A stretch of 11,803 nt of DNA, taken from CAZVPZ01 sp964629245. Lineage in GTDB: Archaea > Nanohalarchaeota > Nanosalinia > Nanosalinales > Nanosalinaceae. Shown here piece by piece: positions 1 through 8,140 of the stretch (within the stretch, counting starts at the first letter, position 1; every line of letters begins with the position of its first letter). The stretch covers positions 1 through 11,803 of the forward strand of contig CAZVPZ010000026.1 in NCBI GenBank assembly GCA_964629245.1. The letters are read 5' to 3'. Made by a program: the position numbers and the translations under genes. The notes under the pieces are model-generated. The model was not told the DNA's origin, ran no database searches, and was given only the letters and a program-made list of their open reading frames with translations.

Positions 1-1
1 C

Positions 2-805
2 AACGCACACGAGGTAAAAGAAGACCTCTACTTCCAGGAAGCCGAACCGTTCCACGTACCGAGGGAGCAGACAAGGATAATCAACCCCGATGACATCGAC
101 CGGGATAACGGGATGCTCAAGTTCTCCGGGGAAGCGAAACAGGTCGAGATGACTTCAAGTCCCTCTGTGGTGCAGGAAGCCTCTTTCACCGTTGACAGGG
201 CTTCTTACACGGTCGGGAAGACCCTCGGCGGTGTAAATGACGCCGTGCTGACCTCCGTGGCGATAACCTCCATAATCGGGCTTGTCAACCCCACGAGCCC
301 CTTCCTCTGGGCTTTGCTGGCGGTGCCGGTTATAATAGGGCTGGCGTGGCGGTGGAAGAGAGCGATGCTGTACACGTTCGTCGCCTGCTTTGTGCCTTAT
401 CTTGTCGGCATAACAGGTTTCATGGCTCTGCAGCTGTCGGGCACCGATTTCTCGTATGTCGACCCTGGAGAGATACTGTTGATACTGGGGATCCCGCTCG
501 TGGGTGCAGTGCCCGCTACCATCTACGGTGTTTTCTCCGGTGTACTCAGCAAGCTGGCCTCCAGGGTGACGCGTATTTCGCGGCTCCAGGGCGCGATGCA
601 CGGTGTGGGCAGGGAGCGGTCTATAGCGTTCCTTGCGGCAGCCACCACCCTTTCTTCAGCTATCCTGCTGGGCGTGATGTTATCCATGGGCAGGTCCGCT
701 GTTCCTTCCAGCTTCCTGGCTTTCCCCTCCCTCGTCCTTGTCGCGGTAGCCTGGCTCTACAGGGAGGCCGGTGAAGGGGCATCCGCAGGGGAAAAAGGGA
801 TTTAA
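2..805 (+). CDS. Polytopic membrane protein, 5' partial
   Basis: I do not recognise the family. The frame is open from the left edge with coding-like codon use, so the start lies outside the window; the first in-frame ATG, at 113, is probably internal. The visible product has a hydrophilic N-terminal stretch of about 75 residues, then about six hydrophobic segments, among them DAVLTSVAITSIIGLV, FLWALLAVPVIIGLAW, ILLILGIPLVGAVPATIYG and FLAFPSLVLVAVAWLY. It ends in a short charged tail. The layout suggests a cytoplasmic N-terminal region joined to an integral membrane domain in the cytoplasmic membrane. The stop codon overlaps the TATA-like box that could serve the next gene. No catalytic or transport motif is visible. 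Confidence 0.75.
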   Translation, partial: NAHEVKEDLYFQEAEPFHVPREQTRIINPDDIDRDNGMLKFSGEAKQVEMTSSPSVVQEASFTVDRASYTVGKTLGGVNDAVLTSVAITSIIGLVNPTSPFLWALLAVPVIIGLAWRWKRAMLYTFVACFVPYLVGITGFMALQLSGTDFSYVDPGEILLILGIPLVGAVPATIYGVFSGVLSKLASRVTRISRLQGAMHGVGRERSIAFLAAATTLSSAILLGVMLSMGRSAVPSSFLAFPSLVLVAVAWLYREAGEGASAGEKGI

Positions 806-808
806 AAC
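801..808 (+). promoter_or_regulatory. TATA-like box before the first MBL gene
   Basis: TTTAAAAC is centred about 30 bases before the GTG at 835 and overlaps the stop codon of the upstream membrane-protein gene. An archaeal TATA box here would give a leaderless or nearly leaderless transcript. No strong Shine-Dalgarno precedes 835. Assigned by pattern and spacing only. Confidence 0.4.
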
Positions 809-834
809 TGCTTACCTGAGTCAACTCCGGGAAA

Positions 835-1497
835 GTGAAATTTCTAGACTATCAGGGCCTGAAGGTCTACTGGGACGGACACGCATCGGTCAGGGCGGTC
901 GACGGGGACTTTACCGTGGCGGTCGATCCCTACTCCCGTGTCTCGCCTGACTTCGAGGCGGGTATAGTCCTTGTGACGCACGCTGATTCAGGCCACTTTG
1001 ACCCCGGGAAACTTGAAGACGTCTGTGGCGACCGGACCTGCGTCGTCGCACCTTCATCCATGGAGGAAGAGGAGATACCCTGCCTCGACATCGAGTACGT
1101 TGAAAAGGGAGAGGTCATCGACATCTACGGGGTCGAGATAGAAGCGGTGCCGATGTACAATGACCACCACGAGAGGGGGACTGGACTGGGCTACAGGTTC
1201 GTGATGGACGATACCTCCATCTACGTCGCGGGCGACACAGGACTGATAGACGAGGTCCGGGAAATCGAGGGAAATGTGGACATCGCTTTCCTCCCGGTCG
1301 AAGGCGTCTTCACGATGGACGTGGAGGACGCTGTCAAGATGGCGGTCAGGGTGAAGCCCGACGTCGTCGTCCCCTACCACTACGGTGAACCCTTCTTTGA
1401 CGACAGTATCAACCTTAAAGGGTTCGCGTCGGAGCTGGAGGACAGGAACATCAGGTGCAAGGTACTGGGTGAAAAGGGAAAGCTTGAAGACGCTTGA
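835..1497 (+). CDS. UlaG/UPF0173-like MBL-fold protein with degenerate metal motif
   Basis: A 220-residue member of the metallo-beta-lactamase fold group that includes UlaG-type lactonases and UPF0173 metal-dependent hydrolases, at the usual family length. The substrate is unknown. Visible family marks are the N-terminal GHAS (H16), VDPY (D31), AGDTG in the second half and the terminal PYHYGEP histidine. The core motif, normally THxHxDHxD, reads THADSGHFD (residues 48-56). H49 and H54 are kept, but D51 replaces the second metal histidine and G53 replaces the metal aspartate. The protein may therefore bind one metal, bind it differently, or be non-catalytic. It starts with GTG; an in-frame stop lies just upstream, so no earlier start is possible. 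It is followed after 22 bases by an intact paralogue, which suggests tandem duplication and a shared transcript. Confidence 0.88.
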   Translation: MKFLDYQGLKVYWDGHASVRAVDGDFTVAVDPYSRVSPDFEAGIVLVTHADSGHFDPGKLEDVCGDRTCVVAPSSMEEEEIPCLDIEYVEKGEVIDIYGVEIEAVPMYNDHHERGTGLGYRFVMDDTSIYVAGDTGLIDEVREIEGNVDIAFLPVEGVFTMDVEDAVKMAVRVKPDVVVPYHYGEPFFDDSINLKGFASELEDRNIRCKVLGEKGKLEDA

Positions 1498-1519
1498 GAT
1501 ACATCCTGGGGACGTGAAG

Positions 1520-2194
1520 ATGGTATCCAGAGATTTCGACACGGTTGAGGTCGAGTTCTACGGGCATGCAAGCCTTAAACTCGTAGATTCGGATGGCTTC
1601 ACCGTCTACGTCGACCCCTGGGACGACGTGATGGGGAGCTACGAAAGGGACGCGGACGTGATAGTCTCGACCCACGATCACTTCGACCACTTTGACGTTA
1701 AGTCCATACAGCAGTTGAAGAAGCGTGATACCGTTCTCATCCTGACCCCAGAATCAGAGGATGAAGCTCCCGGGGACATCGAGACAAGGGTTATAGAGCC
1801 GGGAAGGAGCGTGAAGGCGCACGGCCACCGTTTCATGGGAGTACACGCCTACAACGTCGACAAGTTCAGGGAGGCCGACGAGCCTTTCCATCCGAAAGGC
1901 TTCTGCACCGGGGTCGTGTTCGAACTCGACGGGGTCAAGTTCTACCACGCCTCCGATACCGACCCGATACCCGAGATGGAATCGCTTCCCCGTGACATCG
2001 ACGTTGCCTTTCTCCCGGTGGGAGGTACCTACACCATGGACCAGGAGGAAGCGGTCGAGGCGGTCGAGATGGTGCAGCCTGGAAAAGTCGTGCCTATACA
2101 CTACGGCGTCGTCGATGGGACCAGCGCTGACATCGAGAAGTTCTCCGGGGACGTCGAAAAGAGGACGGACAGCCAGGTCGTCTCTATCGAGTGA
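1520..2194 (+). CDS. UlaG/UPF0173-like metal-dependent hydrolase (MBL fold)
   Basis: A 224-residue cytoplasmic MBL-fold hydrolase of the UlaG/UPF0173 type (COG2220-like), with a probable two-metal site. From the ATG at 1520 the motifs are GHAS (H16), VDPW (D32), STHDHFDHFD (H52, H54, D56, H57), FHPKG, ASDTD, LPVGGTYTM and the final PIHYG histidine. All expected ligands are present, unlike the preceding paralogue. The substrate cannot be read from sequence; family members include lactonases and many uncharacterised hydrolases. The open frame runs back to 1385 inside the upstream gene, but homology begins just after ATG 1520, so I chose that start; GTG 1514 in the same frame is an alternative. 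It lies 22 bases behind the upstream gene and is probably cotranscribed. Its stop lies three bases from the end of the convergent small gene. Confidence 0.9.
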   Translation: MVSRDFDTVEVEFYGHASLKLVDSDGFTVYVDPWDDVMGSYERDADVIVSTHDHFDHFDVKSIQQLKKRDTVLILTPESEDEAPGDIETRVIEPGRSVKAHGHRFMGVHAYNVDKFREADEPFHPKGFCTGVVFELDGVKFYHASDTDPIPEMESLPRDIDVAFLPVGGTYTMDQEEAVEAVEMVQPGKVVPIHYGVVDGTSADIEKFSGDVEKRTDSQVVSIE

Positions 2195-2197
2195 AGC

Positions 2198-2611
2198 TCA
2201 GAACATCAGCAGGGGCTTCAGCAGGAGGAACCTCACCTGGTTGAGGAGGCCCTTGCCCTCGTATTCTATATCGCCGGCCTTGAGCCTCTGCTTGAGCTCC
2301 TCATAGGGATTTTCAGCCGTGAGCACCGCCCTCAGTGTCTGCCTGTCGGTGGAGGCATCTACCGTGGGTTCGGCGAACCGTCCTTCTTCAAGGCTCGTTA
2401 TCCCGATACCCTTCATCCCCACCCTGAGATTTATCTGGCCGACATCCAGGTTAACCCTCTGCTCACCCATCAGGGTCTTCACAATCATCCTCAGGTCTTC
2501 ATTCGCAGAGTTCAGTCTCTCCGCGGCTTCCTCAATCTCCTCGTACCTTATGTCGAGAGAGGGTACATCTCCTATCATCCCTGCGTTCAGGATTGCGAGT
2601 ATACTGTTCAT
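2198..2611 (-). CDS. Small SCP2-like protein downstream of glmS
   Basis: A 137-residue soluble protein from the ATG at 2611. The frame also allows a GTG start at 2635, which adds eight residues. The N-terminal half looks helical. The C-terminal half has the order seen in sterol-carrier-protein-2-like domains of archaea: strands (VNLDVGQINLRVGMKG), then FAEPTVDASTD, a helix with NPYEELKQRLKAG, then IEYEGKGLLNQVRFLL. Known SCP2-like domains bind lipids or acyl-CoA; the ligand here is unknown and the family call is tentative. It follows glmS on the same strand, 18 bases from the glmS stop to the GTG or 42 to the ATG. A T-rich TATA-like stretch at 2638-2647 could give it a separate promoter and favours the ATG start. 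Confidence 0.72.
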   Translation of the reverse strand: MNSILAILNAGMIGDVPSLDIRYEEIEEAAERLNSANEDLRMIVKTLMGEQRVNLDVGQINLRVGMKGIGITSLEEGRFAEPTVDASTDRQTLRAVLTAENPYEELKQRLKAGDIEYEGKGLLNQVRFLLLKPLLMF

Positions 2612-2653
2612 CTTGACTGCGAAAAGATTGCGCACGGAATTAAAAAAGGGTTT

Positions 2654-4381
<1,728 letters not shown>

Positions 4382-4388
4382 CTCTACA

Positions 4389-4394
4389 CTCCTT
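4389..4394 (-). promoter_or_regulatory. Ribosome binding site of glmS
   Basis: On the minus strand this reads AAGGAG, ending seven bases before the glmS ATG. It is one of the few clear Shine-Dalgarno sequences in the window; most other genes look leaderless. Confidence 0.6.
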
Positions 4395-4408
4395 AGATAG
4401 TCTGTAGC

Positions 4409-4420
4409 TATTATAAAAAA
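4409..4420 (-). promoter_or_regulatory. TATA-like box of glmS
   Basis: On the minus strand this reads TTTTTTATAATA, centred about 33 bases before the glmS start. That spacing predicts a 5' leader of only a few bases, so the Shine-Dalgarno would lie at the very 5' end of the message. Assigned by pattern and spacing only. Confidence 0.5.
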
Positions 4421-4430
4421 GCCAGTTCGA

Positions 4431-4450
4431 CTCCGGTTTTAACCCCGGAG
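4431..4450. repeat. Inverted repeat in the glmS / wHTH divergent region
   Basis: CTCCGG and CCGGAG (4431-4436 and 4445-4450) form perfect 6-base arms around an 8-base AT-rich loop. It lies just upstream of the glmS TATA box and about 85 bases before the divergent gene. It could be an operator for a dimeric regulator. GC-rich arms of this size can occur by chance, so confidence is modest. Confidence 0.4.
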
Positions 4451-4469
4451 CCAGCCTGTCAGGTTTAAG

Positions 4470-4489
4470 CCGGGTTTTACCCTTCCCGG
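4470..4489. repeat. Second inverted repeat in the same intergenic region
   Basis: CCGGG and CCCGG (4470-4474 and 4485-4489) are 5-base arms. A nested GGGT-TTT-ACCC hairpin lies at 4472-4482. It is 20 bases from the first inverted repeat and about 20 bases upstream of the TATA box of the gene at 4537, where an archaeal operator could act. Confidence 0.33.
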
Positions 4490-4507
4490 ACCGAAAGCAG
4501 TAAAAGA

Positions 4508-4516
4508 TTTATTATA
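4508..4516 (+). promoter_or_regulatory. TATA-like box of the wHTH/nuclease operon
   Basis: TTTATTATA is centred 25 bases before the ATG at 4537, so the transcript is probably leaderless. A second AT-rich stretch (TTATATTTTTATT) follows immediately and may extend the melted region. Confidence 0.55.
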
Positions 4517-4536
4517 CCGGTTATATTTTTATTACA

Positions 4537-5430
4537 ATGGTAGAGGTATTCAGGAGAAAGGACGGTAACGCAGAAAGGCTGGATTCTGAGCGTCTGGACC
4601 AGGAAAAGCTGGGTGCGCTCCAGGACGAGGTCCGGATGGAGATAATGAGAAGGCTCGCCCTTGAACCGTCCTACCCCTCGCTTATAGCAAAGGAGCTTGA
4701 TACTGGTAAACAGAGNNNNNNNNNNGATGCGGGCCTGATAGAGAGCCACCATGAAGAGAAGGTTTCCGGCGGGCAGGCCACTTTCTACCGTCCCTCCTCC
4801 CAGGCATACACCTTCGACCTGGGGGTCGGGGGCGAAAGGGTCTTCCTCCCCGAGTTCGAGGGGGGCGCGGTCGAGTTCCTCCAGCCGCTGGTCGAGGACG
4901 GCGAGATCAGGGGCAGCGTGGTCGTGGGTTCGCCTGACCAGCACGGACCGGACCAGGTCAGGGCGAGGGACGGCCACCTAGCGGGCGAGATATGCGCGAA
5001 GCTGGGCAACTACGGTAGGGCCAGCGGAGAAGTGATGGTGCTTGACACCGATGTATTCCGGGACGAGGCTTTCGACCAGGACATGCTCCTTCTCGGGGGC
5101 GTGCTGACGAACACCGTAACGAAGAAGTTCAACGAAGAGTTCCCGGCCTACTTCTCCGGTGAGGAGTTCCCCTACAGGGAGATAGAGACCCCGGAGGACA
5201 CCTACAGGGAGGAAGCGATCGGAATGGTTGCGAAGACCGGGACAGGGGAGGGAAACACCGTCTTCCTGGTCGCAGGTATACGGGGCGTGGGGACGAGAGC
5301 AGCGGTACTTGCCTTCAAGGATCTCGGGAGCATCGTCTCTGATTATAAAGGCGGGGATTTCTATAGACTGGTTAGAGGCATGGACATGGACGGCGATGGT
5401 AGGATAGACGACTACGAGGTGGTAGAGTGA
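4537..5430 (+). CDS. Winged-helix protein with S-layer-like domain and EF-hand loop (contains assembly gap)
   Basis: About 297 residues as drawn. Residues 26-75 form an ArsR-like winged helix (EVRMEIMRRLALEPSYPSLI, AKELDTGKQ, DAGLIES), which would bind DNA. The rest resembles, from memory, an archaeal S-layer-related domain: GSPDQHGPDQVRARDGHLAG near 131-150, LLLGGVLTNTVTKKFNEEFP near 184-203 and VAGIRGVGTRAAVLA near 245-259. Residues 283-294 match a canonical EF-hand calcium loop, with D283, D285, D287, G288, I290 and E294. No signal peptide is seen, so the protein is probably cytoplasmic. Ten N at 4716-4725 fall inside the recognition helix; family spacing suggests about 28 bases are really missing. 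The stop overlaps the next gene's GTG (GTGA), indicating translational coupling. It may autoregulate the operon. Confidence 0.87.
   Translation: MVEVFRRKDGNAERLDSERLDQEKLGALQDEVRMEIMRRLALEPSYPSLIAKELDTGKQXXXXDAGLIESHHEEKVSGGQATFYRPSSQAYTFDLGVGGERVFLPEFEGGAVEFLQPLVEDGEIRGSVVVGSPDQHGPDQVRARDGHLAGEICAKLGNYGRASGEVMVLDTDVFRDEAFDQDMLLLGGVLTNTVTKKFNEEFPAYFSGEEFPYREIETPEDTYREEAIGMVAKTGTGEGNTVFLVAGIRGVGTRAAVLAFKDLGSIVSDYKGGDFYRLVRGMDMDGDGRIDDYEVVE
4716..4725. other. Assembly gap (10 N) inside the wHTH
   Basis: Exactly ten N. The reading frame is the same on both sides, so the true length should be 1 modulo 3. In ArsR-like winged helices about ten residues separate the KQ of the recognition helix from DAGLI, but only four codons fit here. 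A true gap of about 28 bases fits both conditions. Confidence 0.9.
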
Positions 5431-6694
5431 CCGACTGGAAAGTGTTCCAGAGCGACGTGCTTGACATAATAAAGCAATACCAGGGCTACTTCGACTTTTT
5501 CGAGCGGGTGGGAAACCTGGGAGAGTCCCGTCCTGACTGCTTCGCCCGTGTTACCCGGGAGGGGAAAAAGGAGATATGGGTGCTGGACGCCAAGAACAAG
5601 GACACGGTGAGAGACAGGGACATTGAAAGGATGGAGAAGTACCTGGAGATGGTCCGCGCGAATCCAGTTGACGTTGGGCTTGACGCAAAGGAACTCTCAG
5701 GGCACGATATCCGGGGTATTTTCATAACAAGGTCGGGTTCTGATGGGTTGCAGGGTCACAAGACGGTAGGGTTTTCCGCGCTCCATTCCTTCCTCCAGCA
5801 GGAACTGGTGTACACAGACACCTCCAGGGTCGTGAGCGATGTCGCGAAGATGATGGAGAAGAGGCAGCTCTCACAGGGGCAGGCCCGGATGCTGTTCCAG
5901 AGCATCAAGCCGTACGGAATATCTTCACGGGATCTGACGCGNNNNNNNNNNGCATCAAGCCGTTCGAGAGGGCGATGGAGGAAGCGCTCGAAAAGCTGAG
6001 GGAGCTGGAGACACGCTATGTCGGGCTTGAACTTCGTGAACCCCCGTTCGAGTCCCAAGAGTTTGACGTGGCGGTGGACGCGGTGCTGGTGCATGAACCG
6101 CGGGACACTGTTTTCCTGATAGATATACCCTACACGGAAGAGGCGCTTGACCATGTCGGGGAGAAGATAGAAAGCATACGTGAGGAGCTGCAGAGGGTCG
6201 ACAGGTCGGTTTACTACGCGGCGATAAACACTCTCGATTCGAGAGAAGCCGGGCACATCTACCGGGCTGATGAGATAGAGGAAGAGGTGAAGAGCGCCGC
6301 AGGTATCGTCTCTCCTGACGAAGTCGCAGACCTCTATACCCCGCGAATCCCGAGCGAGAGGGAGTACGGCGATGGTTTCGTGGAGGTTTGTGACACCGCG
6401 GGACTGGGTTTCCAGCTGAAGGTCAGCAGTGAGGACGACATCGAGCACTCTATCGAGGTCTCGATGCCTGTAGAGGCCGCTACCCGTTTCAGGGAGAACG
6501 CGATGAACTCCAGGAAGGACTTCGGGAACATCGCGACCGACGTCTTCAGGCAGCGGATAATAGTGGAGGAGGACTGCAGGATAAGGTACGGAGAGGTCGT
6601 CGAGCCGCTCGACTCCTACCGCGACTCGGTGAGGAGCATCTACCAGAAGGCGGTCAACCCCTGCCTGGCGAAGAAGGCCAACAGCGTCTACTGA
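5427..6694 (+). CDS. PD-(D/E)xK nuclease-like protein, one gene interrupted by an assembly gap
   Basis: The N-terminal part carries a plausible PD-(D/E)xK nuclease core: E26, then P36-D37 (ESRPDCFARV), then D54-x-K56 in a hydrophobic strand (IWVLDAKNK), followed by a basic and acidic helix. This is the metal-binding pattern of restriction-like and repair nucleases; no closer family is recognised. The C-terminal half, after the gap, is acidic and partly helical with no known motif. As drawn, the first frame ends at 5999, and a second frame (codons from 5954, IKPFERAMEE) runs to 6694. Ten N at 5942-5951 separate them, and a true gap length of 2 modulo 3 would join them. The GTG start overlaps the previous stop, so it is translated with the wHTH protein. 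Its end overlaps convergent pcm by seven bases. Confidence 0.75.
5902..5963 (+). repeat. 12-base direct repeat flanking the second gap
   Basis: GCATCAAGCCGT occurs at 5902-5913 and again at 5952-5963, directly after the N run. The copies are 50 bases apart and encode IKP in different frames as drawn. It may be a true internal duplication that broke the assembly, or an unmerged contig overlap. Confidence 0.7.
5942..5951. other. Assembly gap (10 N) that breaks the nuclease gene
   Basis: Exactly ten N, the usual placeholder size. The frame differs on the two sides, so the drawn length cannot be right if this is one gene; the true length should be 2 modulo 3. Confidence 0.9.
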
Positions 6695-7281
6695 TCGTTG
6701 ATAAAATCTACGAAACGAACAGCGCCGAAATCCTCGGTTTCGCCATCTCTGAACCTTTTCAGCCGCTGGACTCTTCCCCGGGAAACAGGTGCCACTATAA
6801 CACCTCCCTGCTTCAGCCTTTCTTTCGCACGGTCCATCGAGTCGATGGCACAGGAGTAGAGGATACGGTCGAAATCGCCTTCAACCGCGTCCATCCCACT
6901 GCCTTGGACCACCTCAACGTTCTCACGTCCTTCCAGTGCATCCCGGGACCTCGCGACCAGTCCCTCCTTTATCTCAACCCCGGTAACGCTCGCTGCCAGT
7001 TCGGACAGTATTGCAAGCTGGTAGCCGGAGCCCGACCCTATTTCCAGCACCTCGTTACCATCTTCCACATCCAGCAGCTCGGTGTTTATCGCCACCATGT
7101 GCGGGGCGGAAATCGTCGCTCCCTCTCCTATAGGGACGGCGTGGTCCTGGTAGGCCTGGCCGCGGTAGTTCTCAGGTATGAAGTCTATCCTGTCAACGCT
7201 CCTGAACGCCTCTTCAACCCTGTCAGTCTCTATACGTCCGTTCGCGCGGAGGTAGTCGACCATCACGTCGTTTGAGTCCAT
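6688..7281 (-). CDS. pcm: Protein-L-isoaspartate O-methyltransferase
   Basis: Repairs damaged proteins by SAM-dependent methylation of L-isoaspartyl residues. It is 197 residues, near family length. Visible marks are the substrate-side motif with TISAPHMVA (residues 56-64), preceded by AVPIGEGA, then the SAM-binding motif VLEIGSGSGYQLAIL (from residue 78), VTGVEIKE and the C-terminal GGVIVAPVSRGRVQRL. The usual alanine/proline-rich motif II is replaced by LYSCAIDSMD, a divergent feature. The ATG at 7281 is chosen because a TATA-like box lies 24 bases upstream; the message is probably leaderless. It is divergent from the Toprim gene and overlaps the nuclease gene end by seven bases. Confidence 0.93.
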   Translation of the reverse strand: MDSNDVMVDYLRANGRIETDRVEEAFRSVDRIDFIPENYRGQAYQDHAVPIGEGATISAPHMVAINTELLDVEDGNEVLEIGSGSGYQLAILSELAASVTGVEIKEGLVARSRDALEGRENVEVVQGSGMDAVEGDFDRILYSCAIDSMDRAKERLKQGGVIVAPVSRGRVQRLKRFRDGETEDFGAVRFVDFINDQ

Positions 7282-7283
7282 TG

Positions 7284-7291
7284 TTTATTAA
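7284..7291 (+). promoter_or_regulatory. TATA-like box of the Toprim gene
   Basis: TTTATTAA is centred about 29 bases before the ATG at 7317. It begins two bases after the divergent pcm start codon, so the two promoters lie within the same 35 bases. Confidence 0.5.
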
Positions 7292-7299
7292 TGATGTCT

Positions 7300-7310
7300 C
7301 TATATATTCA
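7300..7310 (-). promoter_or_regulatory. TATA-like box of pcm
   Basis: On the minus strand this reads TGAATATATAG, centred about 24 bases before the pcm ATG. It implies a leaderless message and interleaves with the divergent Toprim promoter. Confidence 0.5.
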
Positions 7311-7316
7311 AATAAT

Positions 7317-7742
7317 ATGGACACGGAGAAGTTCCGTGAGAGGAAGCAGCTAGAAGCGGTCGTGGAAAAACTCGACAGGGATGTCGACGCCGTGATAGTC
7401 GAGGGCTTCATGGACAAGCAGGTTCTCCTACGTCTGGGTTTTACTGGTAAGATTTTCCTGTCAGCCGAGAGATCTATCGAAGAACTTGCCGAAGACGTCG
7501 AACGCGGCACGGAGCGTGTCGCGGTCCTGACGGATTTCGATACCCATGGGAAGGACCAGAACAGGAAGATATGCCACGCCCTGCAGGGAAGGGTAGACGT
7601 GATAAACGCCGCACGTAAGGAGTTCGGCTCCCAGCTGACATCGACCGGCAGGATGGCCGTCGAGGACGCGAGGCCTCTCTTCCGCTCGAAGAATGACAAG
7701 TTCGTTGAGGCGCGTCTTGACGGTCTTTTCTTCAGGGGCTGA
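7317..7742 (+). CDS. Small stand-alone Toprim-domain protein
   Basis: A 141-residue cytoplasmic protein made almost entirely of a Toprim domain. The signature is the conserved glutamate in VIVEGFMDKQVLLRLG (E29) and the DxD in VAVLTDFDTHGK (D73, D75), the residues that bind magnesium in primases, topoisomerases, RNase M5 and OLD nucleases. Small archaeal Toprim proteins of this size are widespread, but their biochemical role is not settled, so I give no gene symbol. The frame is open back to 7272, inside pcm; I chose ATG 7317 because homology starts after it and a TATA-like box lies about 29 bases upstream. Its 3' end is 36 bases from the convergent dehydratase gene. Confidence 0.88.
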   Translation: MDTEKFRERKQLEAVVEKLDRDVDAVIVEGFMDKQVLLRLGFTGKIFLSAERSIEELAEDVERGTERVAVLTDFDTHGKDQNRKICHALQGRVDVINAARKEFGSQLTSTGRMAVEDARPLFRSKNDKFVEARLDGLFFRG

Positions 7743-7778
7743 AAAGGTTCTCTGGCTTTCCTTCCGGGACGCACCGCT

Positions 7779-8108
7779 CTAGTAGATATCGTCGACCTTT
7801 GAAGCCATGATGAAGTCGTTCTCGTGGAGACCGTCTATCTTGTGGGTGTAGAACTTCACAGTCGCTTCCCCCCAGGTGAACTCGATGTTGGGGTGATGGC
7901 CCTCTTCCTCAGCGACTTCCCCGACGCGGTTCACAAAGTCGAGCGCCTCCTGGAAGTCCTCGAACTCGAAAGTTCGCCGGATGTGGTGGCTGTCGACCGC
8001 CTCCCATCCATCGTCGAGGTTCTCCATGTAACGCTCGATTTCCTCCTCACCGAGAGGTTCCGCGCCCTCACGGCACGGCGTGCATTTCTCTCCTGAAAGC
8101 TCTCCCAT
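7779..8108 (-). CDS. 4a-hydroxytetrahydrobiopterin dehydratase (pterin-4-alpha-carbinolamine dehydratase-like)
   Basis: A 109-residue protein of the PCD/DCoH family, which dehydrates pterin carbinolamine. The family motif is complete: EEGHHPNIEFTWGEATVKF, then YTHKIDGLHENDF, with the active-site histidine pair H71-H72 and H89. The N-terminus has CTPCREGAEPL, a two-cysteine segment also seen in many microbial members. The ATG at 8108 is chosen over longer in-frame extensions because the family N-terminus begins there and a T-rich TATA-like box lies about 27 bases upstream; the extension is shadow sequence over the next gene. No pterin-dependent hydroxylase is nearby, so its partner is unknown. 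It lies downstream of the beta-CASP gene on the same strand. Confidence 0.93.
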   Translation of the reverse strand: MGELSGEKCTPCREGAEPLGEEEIERYMENLDDGWEAVDSHHIRRTFEFEDFQEALDFVNRVGEVAEEEGHHPNIEFTWGEATVKFYTHKIDGLHENDFIMASKVDDIY

Positions 8109-8130
8109 ATTTTGCTGGTGTTGTCCGAAC

Positions 8131-8140
8131 ACTAAAAAAC
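8131..8140 (-). promoter_or_regulatory. TATA-like box of the dehydratase gene
   Basis: On the minus strand this reads GTTTTTTAGT, centred about 27 bases before the ATG at 8108. It touches the stop codon of the upstream beta-CASP gene. It suggests independent leaderless transcription. Confidence 0.45.

Noticed and set aside
155..601. Minus-strand open frame opposite the left-edge membrane protein
   Set aside because: Histidine- and arginine-rich product with no domain; the plus-strand frame gives coherent membrane segments.
4382..4536. glmS ribozyme or amino-sugar riboswitch
   Set aside because: The leader predicted from the TATA position is only a few bases, leaving no room for a structured RNA; the inverted repeats lie upstream of the glmS promoter.
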